From Lacinutrix jangbogonensis (GTDB lineage Bacteria > Bacteroidota > Bacteroidia > Flavobacteriales > Flavobacteriaceae), in contig NZ_JSWF01000029.1 of assembly GCF_000797445.1 (NCBI RefSeq), positions 115,415-179,414 on the forward strand: 64,000 bases of DNA, written 5' to 3'. Below, one piece after another: positions 35,778 through 46,003 of this stretch. The first letter of the stretch is position 1, and each line of letters opens with the position of its first letter. The translations under genes were made by a program, and so were the position numbers. The notes beneath the pieces were generated by a model that was given only the letters and a program-made list of their open reading frames with translations, had not been told where the DNA came from and did no database searches.

Positions 35778-38700
35778 ATGAATACTAATTCATATTATAA
35801 ACTACTTATTCTTTTATTGCTTAGCTCTTGTGCTACTTTTAAAGCACAATATAAAGACACCAGTAGTATATCAAGTATTCCTAATACTGAAATTGAACAC
35901 TCTTTTTATTTAATTGGGGATGCTGGGAATACGCCAATAGGAGAGACTTCTAAAACATTAGAGGCGTTTAAAACTGAATTAAGCAAGGCATCAAAAAATA
36001 GTACAGCTATTTTTTTAGGAGATAATATTTATCCTAAAGGTTTTCCTAATAAAAAAGATAAAAATCGTGCTTTTGCGGAATATCAAATGAAAACGCAAAC
36101 TGATGTCGTTTCGAAATTTAAAGGAGAAACGATTTTTATTCCGGGAAACCATGATTGGTATAGTGATGGAATTGAAGGACTAAACAGGCAAGAAAAATAC
36201 ATTGAAAAAGCGTTAGGCAAAAATACTTTTTTACCAGAAAACGGGTGCTCTATTGAGAATATTCATATTTCTGATGATATTGAGTTAATTTTAATAGATA
36301 GTCAATGGTATATGGAAAATTGGGATAACCATCCTACAATAAATGATGATTGCGATATTAAAACAAGAAACGATTTTTTAGATAAATATGAGAGTCTTAT
36401 AAAAAAATCCAGAAGAAAGACTACGATAGTTGCCCTGCATCATCCTATGTATACCAACGGTTCTCATGGCGGGCAATATTCTTTTGCAAATCATATGAAA
36501 CCACTTCCGGTATTAGGAACACTAAAAAATATCATCAGAAAAACAAGCGGTATCGTTAATGTAGATTTACAGAACAAGAGATACAACGAATTTAAAAGAC
36601 GTTTAGTAACCATTTCACAAGAGAATAAAAAAGTTGTATTCGTTTCTGGTCATGAACATAGCTTACAATATTTAATAGCAGATAATTTACATCAAATCGT
36701 AAGTGGTTCTGGGTCTAAAGTTTCAGCTACGCGCAATGTAGGTGCAGGGCAATTTTCATATGGAACACCTGGGTATGCAAGACTTGATGTCTTCACAGAT
36801 GGTTCTTCACATGTTCGTTTTTATGGCACCGATGAAAACAAAATTGTATATGAGACAGAAGTACTTAAATCTGATGAAAAGAAATCAAACAAAACCTACC
36901 CAACTAGTTTTCCAAAGGAAAAAGCAGGTGTTATATATTCAAAAGCAGAAACCGATAAATCTGGCACATTTAAATATCTTTGGGGAGACCGTTACCGCAA
37001 GCTATATAGCACACCAGTAATGGCGCCAACTGTAGATTTGGATACCATGTATGGAGGACTAAAAGTAGTTAGAAAAGGTGGTGGAAATCAATCTATATCC
37101 TTGCGACTAGAAGACAAAAATGGTGCACAATACGTAATGCGCGCACTTCGGAAAAGCGCCGTACAATATATACAAGCGCTATTATTTAAAGAGCAATATA
37201 TCGAAGGTCAGTTTGATAATACTGGATCAGAGACTTTTATTCTAGACGTTTTTGCAGGATCGCACCCTTATGCACCTTTTGCTACAGGAACCTTATCGGA
37301 CGCTATTGGTTTATACCACACAAACCCAACACTTTATTATATTCCAAAACAAAAAGCATTAGGAGATTTTAATGGTGAATTTGGTGACGCATTGTACATG
37401 ATTGAAGAGCATACTTCCGAAGGGCACAGCGATCTCGCGAGTTTTGGCTTTAAGGATAAAATTATTAGCACAGAAGATGTAATGAAAAAGTTGCACAAAG
37501 ATGAAGACATTATCATCGATGAAGCTTCTTATATTAGAGCGCGTTTGTTTGATATGCTTATTGGTGATTGGGACAGGCATCAAGACCAGTGGCGTTGGAT
37601 TGAGTTTGAAGAAAATGGCAAAAAAGTATATCGTCCATTACCACGAGATAGAGATCAAGCCTTCTCAATTATGTCTGATGGACCGTTATTCGGTCTTGGT
37701 ATGGCATTAATACCTGCAGCACGAATACTTAGAAAGTATGATGATGATCTGGTAGATGTCAAAGGTGTTAATGTAGAGCCCTTTCCATTAGATATGGAAT
37801 TTATCCAAAGATCTAATAAAGCGGTTTGGGATACAGAAGTAAAGACTATTCAAAACGGTATCACTGATGCCGTAATTGATGAAGCTTTTTTAAACTTTCC
37901 AAAGGAAGTACGCGATGAATCCCTTGATAACATCAAAAGGAAATTAAAGGCAAGACGCAGTAATCTACAAGCTATATCCGATAGGTATTATGCTTTAGTC
38001 AATAATGTTTCCGTAATAAAAGGAACAAACAAAGATGACTATTTTACTATTGAATGCTTATCAAATGGTGATGTTAAAATTATAGCACAGCGTATTCAAA
38101 AAGGTGAAAAAAGAGATGTGTTTCTTGAAAGAGTTTACAATAAAGCAGAAACAAAGGAAATATGGATCTATGGCTTAGATGATGATGATGTTTTCGAAGC
38201 AAAAGGGAAAAATGCCAAGATTAAAATTAGATTAATTGGAGGTCAGAATAATGACACTTATATCATTCCTGATGGTGGAAAAATAGTTGTTTACGATTAT
38301 AAAAGCAAAAAGAATGATGTCTCTCAAGTTAAAAAGACGAGGATACGTCTAAATGATGACTATGATGTGAATGTTTATGATTATAAAAAACTAAAAAATA
38401 ACACCAATGCAATAATACCAATACTAGGCTCTAATCCTGACGATGGGTTTAAAATAGGAGTAACAAACATCAATACAGATTATGGTTTCGAGCGAAATCC
38501 ATTCACCAATAAACAAATTATCTCTGCATCCTACTATTTCGCAACAGAAGGATATGATATATCATATAGTGGAGAGTTTGCAAATGTATTCGGAAAATTA
38601 AACTTTGGTTTGGACGCACAATTTAATAGTCCTAATTACGCCATTAATTTCTTTGGTTTTGGAAATAGCACACCAAACCCAGAGGCAGATGATGATGATG

Positions 38701-39506
38701 GCTTTGATACAGATTTAGACTATAATCGAGTTAAAATTAGAACCATCAAAATAATGCCTTCGTTAGTTTGGAGAGGAGAATTAGGCGCTCATTTTAAAGC
38801 AGGTATTTTTTATGAATCGAATGAGGTAGACCGCACAAATGGACGCTTTTTAGATGATGTCTTAAACAATAATAGCGCCACAGCTATTTCAGCTATCAAT
38901 GAAACAGTTTTTGATAATCAAGATTTCTTTGGTGTAGATGCAGCCTATCATTTTGAAAATAAAGACGATAAATCCTTTCCAACGCTGGGTATGCAATTAA
39001 GCTTGCAAGTTGGTTATAAAAATAATGTTGCCACAAGTAAAGGCTTTGGATATGTTGTACCAACCTTAGGTTTCAATTATAAATTAATTCCAAGTGGTCA
39101 ATTAGTCTTAGCAACTCATTTGGGAGGATATATAAACCTAGGCGATGACTTTGAGTTTTATCAAGCTGCAACTTTAGGCGCTAGTACAGGCTTAAGAGGT
39201 TATAGAAACGAACGTTTTACTGGAAAATCTGCCTTTGTACAATCTACAGATATTCGATGGAATATAATGGGTTTAAAAACAGAAATACTACCCATAAAAC
39301 TGGGAGTCTTTGGCGGTATCGATTATGGTCGCGTTTGGATTGACAACAACCAGGTGTTCGATGCTACTTTTAATAATGACATGTGGAATACTTCAATTGG
39401 AGGTGGTGTATTCGTGAATTTAGCAGAAATGATGACTGCAAATATTTCCGCTTTTAATAGTGATGATGGAATGCGATTGGCTTTTAGATTGGGGTTTGGG
39501 TTTTAA
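35778..39506 (+). CDS. Metallophosphoesterase fused to an outer-membrane beta-barrel
   Basis: A 1242-aa exported protein; the N-terminus LLILLLLSSCATFKAQ looks like a lipoprotein signal (Cys about residue 18). Residues ~45-330 are a calcineurin-like phosphoesterase: LIGDAGN, FLGDNIYPKG, PGNHDWYSDG, LHHPMYTNGSHGG, SGHEHSLQY, supplying the two-metal site. A middle region (~370-780) contains GDWDRHQDQWRW and PRDRDQAF motifs. The last ~350 residues form a surface-antigen/BamA-like barrel ending in RLAFRLGFGF, with GLRGYRNERF. Similar large proteins are common in Flavobacteriia. The likely location is the outer membrane with the enzyme domain exposed; the substrate is unknown. Confidence 0.85.
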   Translation: MNTNSYYKLLILLLLSSCATFKAQYKDTSSISSIPNTEIEHSFYLIGDAGNTPIGETSKTLEAFKTELSKASKNSTAIFLGDNIYPKGFPNKKDKNRAFAEYQMKTQTDVVSKFKGETIFIPGNHDWYSDGIEGLNRQEKYIEKALGKNTFLPENGCSIENIHISDDIELILIDSQWYMENWDNHPTINDDCDIKTRNDFLDKYESLIKKSRRKTTIVALHHPMYTNGSHGGQYSFANHMKPLPVLGTLKNIIRKTSGIVNVDLQNKRYNEFKRRLVTISQENKKVVFVSGHEHSLQYLIADNLHQIVSGSGSKVSATRNVGAGQFSYGTPGYARLDVFTDGSSHVRFYGTDENKIVYETEVLKSDEKKSNKTYPTSFPKEKAGVIYSKAETDKSGTFKYLWGDRYRKLYSTPVMAPTVDLDTMYGGLKVVRKGGGNQSISLRLEDKNGAQYVMRALRKSAVQYIQALLFKEQYIEGQFDNTGSETFILDVFAGSHPYAPFATGTLSDAIGLYHTNPTLYYIPKQKALGDFNGEFGDALYMIEEHTSEGHSDLASFGFKDKIISTEDVMKKLHKDEDIIIDEASYIRARLFDMLIGDWDRHQDQWRWIEFEENGKKVYRPLPRDRDQAFSIMSDGPLFGLGMALIPAARILRKYDDDLVDVKGVNVEPFPLDMEFIQRSNKAVWDTEVKTIQNGITDAVIDEAFLNFPKEVRDESLDNIKRKLKARRSNLQAISDRYYALVNNVSVIKGTNKDDYFTIECLSNGDVKIIAQRIQKGEKRDVFLERVYNKAETKEIWIYGLDDDDVFEAKGKNAKIKIRLIGGQNNDTYIIPDGGKIVVYDYKSKKNDVSQVKKTRIRLNDDYDVNVYDYKKLKNNTNAIIPILGSNPDDGFKIGVTNINTDYGFERNPFTNKQIISASYYFATEGYDISYSGEFANVFGKLNFGLDAQFNSPNYAINFFGFGNSTPNPEADDDDGFDTDLDYNRVKIRTIKIMPSLVWRGELGAHFKAGIFYESNEVDRTNGRFLDDVLNNNSATAISAINETVFDNQDFFGVDAAYHFENKDDKSFPTLGMQLSLQVGYKNNVATSKGFGYVVPTLGFNYKLIPSGQLVLATHLGGYINLGDDFEFYQAATLGASTGLRGYRNERFTGKSAFVQSTDIRWNIMGLKTEILPIKLGVFGGIDYGRVWIDNNQVFDATFNNDMWNTSIGGGVFVNLAEMMTANISAFNSDDGMRLAFRLGFGF

Positions 39507-39669
39507 TACTGGATAACCACAACTAACAAAAACACGTCTAGTTGATAAATTAAAATAGGAAAATTCTATACTTTTATTTGAAATAGTATTATATATCAGT
39601 AGGTAACATATCATTTAATCCATTTTTTAAGAAATAAAACTAAGTTTTAGCCTTTGACAACTTCAACTA

Positions 39670-39938
39670 AAGATCATTTTGGATAAGCATCTTATGTCAT
39701 GAATTCGATAGAAGGGCTGAAACAAGAAGATACAAATGCCAACAAAAGTTAATTTACTACAACTAAAGTGTTTCTATTCAAAGACGGAGTTCAAGTTTTG
39801 GAAATAAGATATTACACGGTAATTGATTCTACTAATACTGCTATAAATACAGGTAACTATATGAATCTATTTTAAAAAAGAGATGGTCAATATGTATGTC
39901 TTAGGGATATGAGTGCCTCTGATATGTCTATTCAATAG
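39670..39938 (+). pseudogene. Remnant of a small SnoaL/DUF4440-like gene
   Basis: From 39783 one frame reads DGVQVLEIRYYTVIDSTNTA, INTGNYMNLF, TAA stop, then KRDGQYVCLRDMSASDMSIQ, and ends in TAG at 39936-39938. This resembles the C-terminal half of DUF4440/SnoaL-like proteins (a Tyr-rich strand, then IWKK.DG.Y...RDM). Upstream to about 39670 the frame is lost. The rest of the gap 39507-40003 holds an imperfect hairpin at about 39959-39990 with a T-run. Confidence 0.4.
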
Positions 39939-40003
39939 AGACTTAAAACAATAAAAAAAAGCACCATTTCAAACGAAATGAGGCTTTTTTATATGACACA
40001 TTG

Positions 40004-40978
40004 TTAATGTCTCACTTTACCCTTACTTAAACGACTTGTAATAGAAGAAGAACGTGATTTTATAGTTTTAGATGACGAAGGTTTTGATATTGGTTTTTTA
40101 TATATCGAAGTACTTTTCGACGCCTTATTAGTTGTAGAGGTCCTATTTCTATTTAAATTATTTCCAGTCTACGCAGTTGAAGGACGAAGTCCTTTTTGAC
40201 CCGACGTTTTGAAATTTCCGTTTTTAATATTATTATTTACGGTAACAGAGTTGGTTCTGCTGTTGTTTCTGTAATTGTTGTAACTGTTATGATTATTAAT
40301 AACGACAGTTGTATTTCCATGTCCATGATAACCAACATGGTAACTTTGATGATGATGATAATGATGGTGTCTATAAATACTGATGCCTATTACAGCATAA
40401 GGATTCCAATAAGGAGGATAATATCCAAAATAATAAGTAGGATAATAAGGCATATAGAAAGGCGAGTATACGTATTGAACTATTGGTACTGTTTCAACTA
40501 CGATAACCTGTGTAGTTGCTTCTATATTTATGGTAACTGGGTCATTACCCACATATGCAGGATTAGAAGTCACTGAATTTGAAGCTTCTTTACGAGGTTC
40601 TATTACATAATTTTTTACATATAACTTTTCGTCGCCAATGACCAGCATAATCACTTTATCTCCAGCATCTTTTGAAACTGTCATGACTGCTACATCCTGA
40701 GTTTCTTTTTCACTTATTGCGCCTTGTAGAATAAATAGAAAATCATTCCCATCTTTTTTAGTTACAACTTTAAGGAAATCAACTTTACCATCATTATTCA
40801 GATCTAAATTAACAATTCCCCCTTTTTCGTCATTTAACGACTTTTCAAAATCCTCAATGATCTATGACTGTTGAAAAAGATTTAATACCGCATAAAGATC
40901 TAAGTCATCATCCGACAGGGCCAATAGTGGCTGTTCATTCTCTGTTTGAGAAAAAGCAGATAAGCTAATTAAGCGCAT
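40004..40978 (-). pseudogene. Secreted Tyr/His/Asn-rich protein gene with multiple lesions
   Basis: One frame runs from the ATG codon at 40978 to TAA at 40004-40006 (324 codons) but has TAG at 40862-40864 and again at 40169-40171. Upstream of 40978 the same frame encodes KNRYLSILILT, a good signal-peptide start, preceded by ATA where ATG would be expected, so the original start codon is probably lost. The middle part has a Pro/Tyr-rich segment (YSPFYMPYYPTYYFGYYPPY), a His-rich run (RHHHYHHHQSYH) and an Asn-rich run, then a Ser/Lys-rich basic tail. An EF-hand-like NLDLNNDGKVDFLKV lies near the start. Not a known family to me; clearly broken. Confidence 0.8.
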
Positions 40979-41229
40979 CGTTAGTATTAAAATTGATAAA
41001 TATCTATTTTTTATAATATTTTATTCTGAGTTCTTAATGATTTGTTTTGACTTATTCTGTTGTAAATGTACGAACAGGTGCGAGGTCAAAAGTGATAGAA
41101 TTAACTGAAGTGGCTAAAAATAAATGCCAAGTAACCAAAAGGTCAAGTGAACTATTTTGCTTTTAAGTGATGGTTTTATATTTTAGTACGTACACCAAAT
41201 AAAAAAGTCAACATAAAAAAATTTAAATT

Positions 41230-41472
41230 TTACTTCCCTCCCAACATCAATAATTCATTACATACTACTTCTGTTGTGTAACGTTTTAAACCATCTTTGT
41301 CTTCCCAAGAGCGTGTTGTTAATTTTCCATCTATGGCAACTTCTTTACCTTTTACAACATACTTCTCAATAACATCTGCTGTTTTTCCCCAAGCAACGAT
41401 TTGATGCGTTGCCGCTTGGGAGAAAAACTTGTTTTTCTTTAAATTAGTCTCTCTTCTAAAGCATTTTTCCAT
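41230..41472 (-). pseudogene. Truncated ssb (C-terminal half)
   Basis: An 80-codon ORF whose residues ~23-80 (41230-41406) are the second half of a single-strand DNA-binding protein OB domain: HQIVAWGKTADVIEKYVVKG, KEVAIDGKL, KRYTTEVVCNELLMLGGK. The first half of SSB, with the start and the beta strands of the DNA-binding face, is missing and replaced by sequence that overlaps the 3' end of the helicase gene. It marks the left edge of the defence island. Confidence 0.75.
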
Positions 41473-44429
41473 TTATAAAATCCTTTTTGATTTTCGCTGT
41501 AATCATGAATAATTTTACTAAAATTTTCGTTTTTAGTTTCCAAAAAAGATTGCCGCCCATTGTAGCGAATCCAACTTAGCTTCATGTTTATTCTTTCTAA
41601 CTCCGCTTTAAATTGCATATTATTTTTAGGAATATGCCAAACATAAGTAGCCTCTTTGGTATCTAATGTTTCTAAAATGACATGATGTTTTTGTTGCCCT
41701 ACAATTAAGAAAACGAACGAAAAAGGATGCAAAACAAATCTAATTTTTAATGTTTTATTGTTATGTCGTTTTGCCAAGTATAGAAGCTGTTTATGATGAA
41801 CATAACTGTTATTCTTTAAAAGAGCACCTATTAAATTCTCTTCAGAACCAAAGAAAGCATTAATATTCTTAGAGGTTTCTTCCAATACTTTTTCTTTTTT
41901 AGATTTTCCGCCTTTTATGAAGTGATGTTCAACGAATTCAAACTTCACACTTTCCACAATCTCTTTATTAATAAGATCAATATCTTTTGATACTGCTAAC
42001 TGGGAAGCAATAATAGTATCTTCAAAACCAACTTGAATACGAACACTAATAAATTTAGAATTTAAAACTTTTGAAAAATAAGGTTTTAAAACTTCAAATT
42101 CTGGTTGTATTTCTTCATTTTCGATTTCAAATTGAAGTGAAGTTTGGGTTGATGCTTTATATGAAAAGCTGACCATTCCATAATGAAAATCCAAATCATT
42201 AATCGGTACTTTTATAACCTTATCAATATCATGATGTTTTTTTGTGCTTACTTCAATAGTTTCTTTTAAATCATCAAATAAAGTAGCTTGTCTATCTAAA
42301 TTTCGATAATATGTATTCCGTTTTAAAAATAGTTTATTGAGATATGGGATTTGTTTATCGCGATAATCATAAATAATTGGAGTCAATTCAGAGCGTTGTA
42401 CACGTCCAATATATTGAATCAATTTTCCTTTAAAAGCAAAAGGATAAACTAAAAAGAGTCCTGAGACATCTTGAATATCAATACCTTCTCCAAAAAATTG
42501 TCCAGTGGTTATAATAGCTTGATAATTGCCTTGCTGTATGCTTTTCCACTTTAAATTTCGAGAAACGATATTATCTTCTCCAGAAATAGGAATAACCTCG
42601 TACTTATTTTTTAAATACTGATATAGAACTTTAATGTGATTCTTTCGTTCTGTAATAATTACAATTTTTCGACCCTTATTTAATTCATAATATACATCTT
42701 TTAGGATTAGTTTATTTCTTTCTGAATCGTGAATGAGTATTTTTGAAAGTATTTCGAAATGATCGATTTTTGAATCAAAAGGAATATTGAGACTTGTATC
42801 TCGAACAGTTAGTCGAGGTTTTTTATAAGTTTCTATTTGATGAGGTTTTATTTCAGAAATGATATCGCCTAAGTATATGAATAATAGTTTTTCGTCGTTG
42901 TTTTTACGAAATGGTGTTGCCGTCAACCCATATTGATAATATGGAGACAAGTGATGTATTGCTTCTCGAAATGACTTTGCAGGAATATGATGGCATTCAT
43001 CAATAATTACTATTCCAAAAGCTGATTTTAATTCTTTGGAATCATTTTCTATTTTCTTTGCTAGTGTTTGAATCAAAGCAACTGTTATTTGCTTTCCGAT
43101 TTTCATTTTACCTTGCCCAATCTTTCCTATTTCTTTTTTAGGAATACCAAAGAATGTTTCTATTCGATCTATCCATTGTTCAGCAATTTGTTTACGATGT
43201 GTAATGATAAGAGCAGGTTGCTTCTTTTCTTCAATAAGTTTGAGTCCTATTATGGTTTTTCCTGACCCTGGAGGTGCTACAATAATTCCAAAATCTTTTT
43301 TCAAAGCAACTTCAAGAGGGGCATTTTGATGTTTTAATAATTGTATTTTAGATACTATTTCAATATTTTTAAGTTTTTTCCTTTGATCTAAAAACTCATA
43401 ATCAATACCATTTTGAATACAAAATCGAATTAATTTTCCTGTAAAACCTTTAGGTATAGCAATAGTGTTTTCAGCTTCATCAATAAGTTTAAAAAAACGA
43501 TTTGTTTTCCAAGTACTTCTTCCTGCTTTATTTTTTACAAAAAAATCAGAATTATAAAAATTAAGATTCTCTTTTATAAAATCAATAATAGGAGTTGTTA
43601 ACCCATTACGATTTATAACAATACTATTATTTAATTTTATAACTAGCTTTCCAATAGTTGAAACTATGTTACTAGAATTCTCAATCACTACAGTTTCATT
43701 AAATTCTTCGCCAAAAGATTTTAAAATAATATCTAAATGGTTTATTGAAACTCTTTTAATCTCTCTTAGAAATTCCCACTGGTCTTTATAAGGAATAAAT
43801 GTTTCACTATCAATAAAACATGAATTACCTTGTTGCAATGTAACACCGTTAAGAGGGAGAGCGATGAGGTTTCCCAAACCTTTGCCAGATAAATAATCTT
43901 GATTAGGAAATAATCTATCAAAACTAGTGTTCTTATCAAAAATTGAAAAGACATCAGTCTTCTCAAATATCGACAGTATTATTCTTCTACTTTTAATTGC
44001 TGGATAGGGTTTGTCAAAAAATATCCAAACATGCGCGCCATTCCCTGAACGAGAGCGTTCCAAATAAGCAGGAATATCGTACTCTTTACACGCATCTAAT
44101 GCTTTTACAGATTGTTCTTGCCAATTCTTTTTATCAAAATCTGCAACGATAAACCATGACGTGTTATCTTTTAAAAGCGGATATATTCCTATAAATTTCT
44201 CTCCAGATAAATGTTTTGATGATTGATAATCATCCAATTTTAAATAGGTTTTATCTTTGTAATCCTTAAACGTTCCACCTTTTTGTTTATGTAGGCGATA
44301 CATATATGGGTCATAAGAATAAGCAGGCATATACCCACTTTTGTTTGTCTTTTCCCATCGCAAAGCAAAAACATCCTCACGTCCTTTGAATAAGGAATTA
44401 AAAAGTTGTATTTGCTCGTCTGTAATCAT
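41439..44429 (-). CDS. TOTE-type primase-helicase
   Basis: A 996-aa protein. The N-terminal ~200 residues are an archaeo-eukaryotic primase-like domain of the kind found in TOTE conflict systems: WFIVADFD (catalytic Asp97 and Asp99) and SRSGNGAHVWIFF (His133). A superfamily 2 helicase follows: Walker A VAPPGSGKT (~383-391), IITHRKQIAEQW, DECHH (~478), LTATPFR, and motif VI QYIGRVQRS. A ~250-residue C-terminal region is unassigned. TOTE systems are predicted to attack invading nucleic acids, often with an extra nuclease, which here is not obvious. It lies in an island with an AbiE-type locus. Confidence 0.85.
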   Translation of the reverse strand: MITDEQIQLFNSLFKGREDVFALRWEKTNKSGYMPAYSYDPYMYRLHKQKGGTFKDYKDKTYLKLDDYQSSKHLSGEKFIGIYPLLKDNTSWFIVADFDKKNWQEQSVKALDACKEYDIPAYLERSRSGNGAHVWIFFDKPYPAIKSRRIILSIFEKTDVFSIFDKNTSFDRLFPNQDYLSGKGLGNLIALPLNGVTLQQGNSCFIDSETFIPYKDQWEFLREIKRVSINHLDIILKSFGEEFNETVVIENSSNIVSTIGKLVIKLNNSIVINRNGLTTPIIDFIKENLNFYNSDFFVKNKAGRSTWKTNRFFKLIDEAENTIAIPKGFTGKLIRFCIQNGIDYEFLDQRKKLKNIEIVSKIQLLKHQNAPLEVALKKDFGIIVAPPGSGKTIIGLKLIEEKKQPALIITHRKQIAEQWIDRIETFFGIPKKEIGKIGQGKMKIGKQITVALIQTLAKKIENDSKELKSAFGIVIIDECHHIPAKSFREAIHHLSPYYQYGLTATPFRKNNDEKLLFIYLGDIISEIKPHQIETYKKPRLTVRDTSLNIPFDSKIDHFEILSKILIHDSERNKLILKDVYYELNKGRKIVIITERKNHIKVLYQYLKNKYEVIPISGEDNIVSRNLKWKSIQQGNYQAIITTGQFFGEGIDIQDVSGLFLVYPFAFKGKLIQYIGRVQRSELTPIIYDYRDKQIPYLNKLFLKRNTYYRNLDRQATLFDDLKETIEVSTKKHHDIDKVIKVPINDLDFHYGMVSFSYKASTQTSLQFEIENEEIQPEFEVLKPYFSKVLNSKFISVRIQVGFEDTIIASQLAVSKDIDLINKEIVESVKFEFVEHHFIKGGKSKKEKVLEETSKNINAFFGSEENLIGALLKNNSYVHHKQLLYLAKRHNNKTLKIRFVLHPFSFVFLIVGQQKHHVILETLDTKEATYVWHIPKNNMQFKAELERINMKLSWIRYNGRQSFLETKNENFSKIIHDYSENQKGFYKWKNALEERLI

Positions 44430-44963
44430 AATAAGGTTTTATATATAACTAAGGTTTTGCATATTTCACTAAACTCAAGCCCATATTCGTTTCCGAATTC
44501 TATTAATATTTTAATAGCAATTCTATACTCTTCAATTAAGTTTTCATCCTTTATTTTTAAACATGCACTTTCAAAAACTTCATCCATAATGATATAATAG
44601 TCTTCATCAAAATAATCATAAATTAATATAAATTCCTTGCAGTATTCTACAAATTGTAACTCGCAATTTATAATAAATTGAGGGCTAATATCCTTTTTTC
44701 TAATACGTTCTAATAACATAAAAGCCTCTTCCTCTTGAGTATCATTTTTAGGTATATCAGGTAATAGATATCCATTAAACTGTTTTTTATAGCGTTTAAA
44801 TAGTTGTTCAGTATTTTGTTTTACAACTTCTTTTTCAAAAGGAACAAAAACATCAATAAAGCCTTTCGCTTCTGCGAACTTTATTATAAACACTATAAAT
44901 AATTGCTTTTAAATCTATAACGCTTTTATTTTTCAGTAATATTTTAAGTTGTTCAAAGTTCAT
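44426..44963 (-). pseudogene. Frameshifted gene following the AbiEii toxin
   Basis: ATG at 44963 overlaps the toxin stop (ATGA) and begins MNFEQLKILLKNKSVIDLKA, IIYSVYNK. It then hits a stop after VRRSERLY. A one-base shift near 44880-44890 restores FAEAKGFIDVFVPFEKEVV and a 155-codon open frame to 44426. A single extra base explains it. The protein is acidic and helical, with no recognised domain. The end of its frame touches the TOTE gene start (4-nt overlap), so the five genes form one operon. Confidence 0.6.
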
Positions 44964-46003
44964 ACTTCTTGAAGTATTTTATACCAATAATGAAATGCTT
45001 CTAAATTGTGTTTCTTTAACTTATTAAGAAAGGAATAATTAGGGTCTTTTATTATCCATGACTTCATATCAACAGACTTATCAAATCGTTCAATATCAGT
45101 TTTATTTCGTTCAATTTGTTTTGCTATATAAGATGCTTTTGCTACAGCAATTTGTGCTTGAGGTTCTCTAAATTTTTCACCATATATAAAACCAGTTAAA
45201 TTGCTAACTCCAGATTGCATTATTTTAAATGTATCCTTATCTACTCTTCCGTTACTACAGAAATTATAAGAATTATCAATAATGTCATCTATTATCACTT
45301 GAAAATTATTAGGATCTAACCCTTTATAAATTAACTCTCCATGTGCTACTTTTATAAAATTTTCTCGAACACCGTTGAGTGATGGTATTCTGTCAAAGAT
45401 ACTTGCGACATCATAAATTTGCTTTAAAACCTCTTTTGGTTTGCTTAATGGAACTCCAGTTGTATTAGGTCCATAAGCAGTTAATTTATCTCCAAGAATT
45501 GCTTCAAGTGTTGGTGTTATAACTTTTATTGATTCTCCTTTTTCTAATAAAAGGAAATGAGAAATTTCTGTTTCTTGCGTTTCGACATAAGGATTCTCTT
45601 CAAAAACAATATCAAGCAAAATATTATTTATATCTCCATCTTGTTTTGTTTGAGGCCTATAAAACAATTTGAAGTGTCTTTTCTCAATGCCTGATTTAGG
45701 TTTTCTTATTTTTTATTCCCACTTTATAAAATCGGTAGATACCACTACCTTTTCTAATACCGCTTCGATATCTTGTTCTTTATTTTCAATGATAATATCT
45801 ATATCAATTGAAAACCATCTTGGCTCTTGAATCATTAACATTAATGATGTGCCTCCTTTAAAAATGAAACTTAGATTTACAGATTGCAGTGCTTCTAATA
45901 AAACTAATGCTCTAATTACTTTTTCTATAATTATTGGATCAGCATGAAACTTTTCTTTATTTGAATTAATCCAATCGGTATGTAGGCTTTCATTTAAAAT
46001 CAT
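44960..46003 (-). pseudogene. AbiEii-type nucleotidyltransferase toxin with an in-frame stop
   Basis: One frame of 347 codons starts at ATG 46003. The N-terminal part has the nucleotidyltransferase motif FKGGTSLMLM and FSIDIDIII (metal-binding Asp pair), as in AbiEii/AbiGii toxins. The frame reaches FIKWE and then TAA at 45713-45715, and continues without shift as KIRKPKSGIEKRHFKLFYRP, with the KLTAYGPNTTGVPLSKPKEV region to VLQEV. A single nonsense change therefore splits the toxin. The remaining 96-aa piece keeps the catalytic motif but lacks most of the fold, so the toxin is probably dead. Confidence 0.8.

Noticed and set aside
40196..40576. 126-aa plus-strand ORF rich in Met/Ile/Val
   Set aside because: Reverse-frame shadow of the Tyr/His-rich pseudogene; composition follows from the opposite strand.
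41055..41165. An open stretch of about 36 codons on the plus strand (SVVNVRTGARSKVIELTEVA...)
   Set aside because: It reads like protein but has no start codon, no family I know, and lies in a decayed zone; chance or an unrecognisable fossil.
23307..46003. Stop-codon reassignment or programmed frameshifting as the reason for interrupted frames
   Set aside because: TAG, TAA and TGA all occur as interruptions and all also end intact genes here; there is no shared slippery-site plus structure context.
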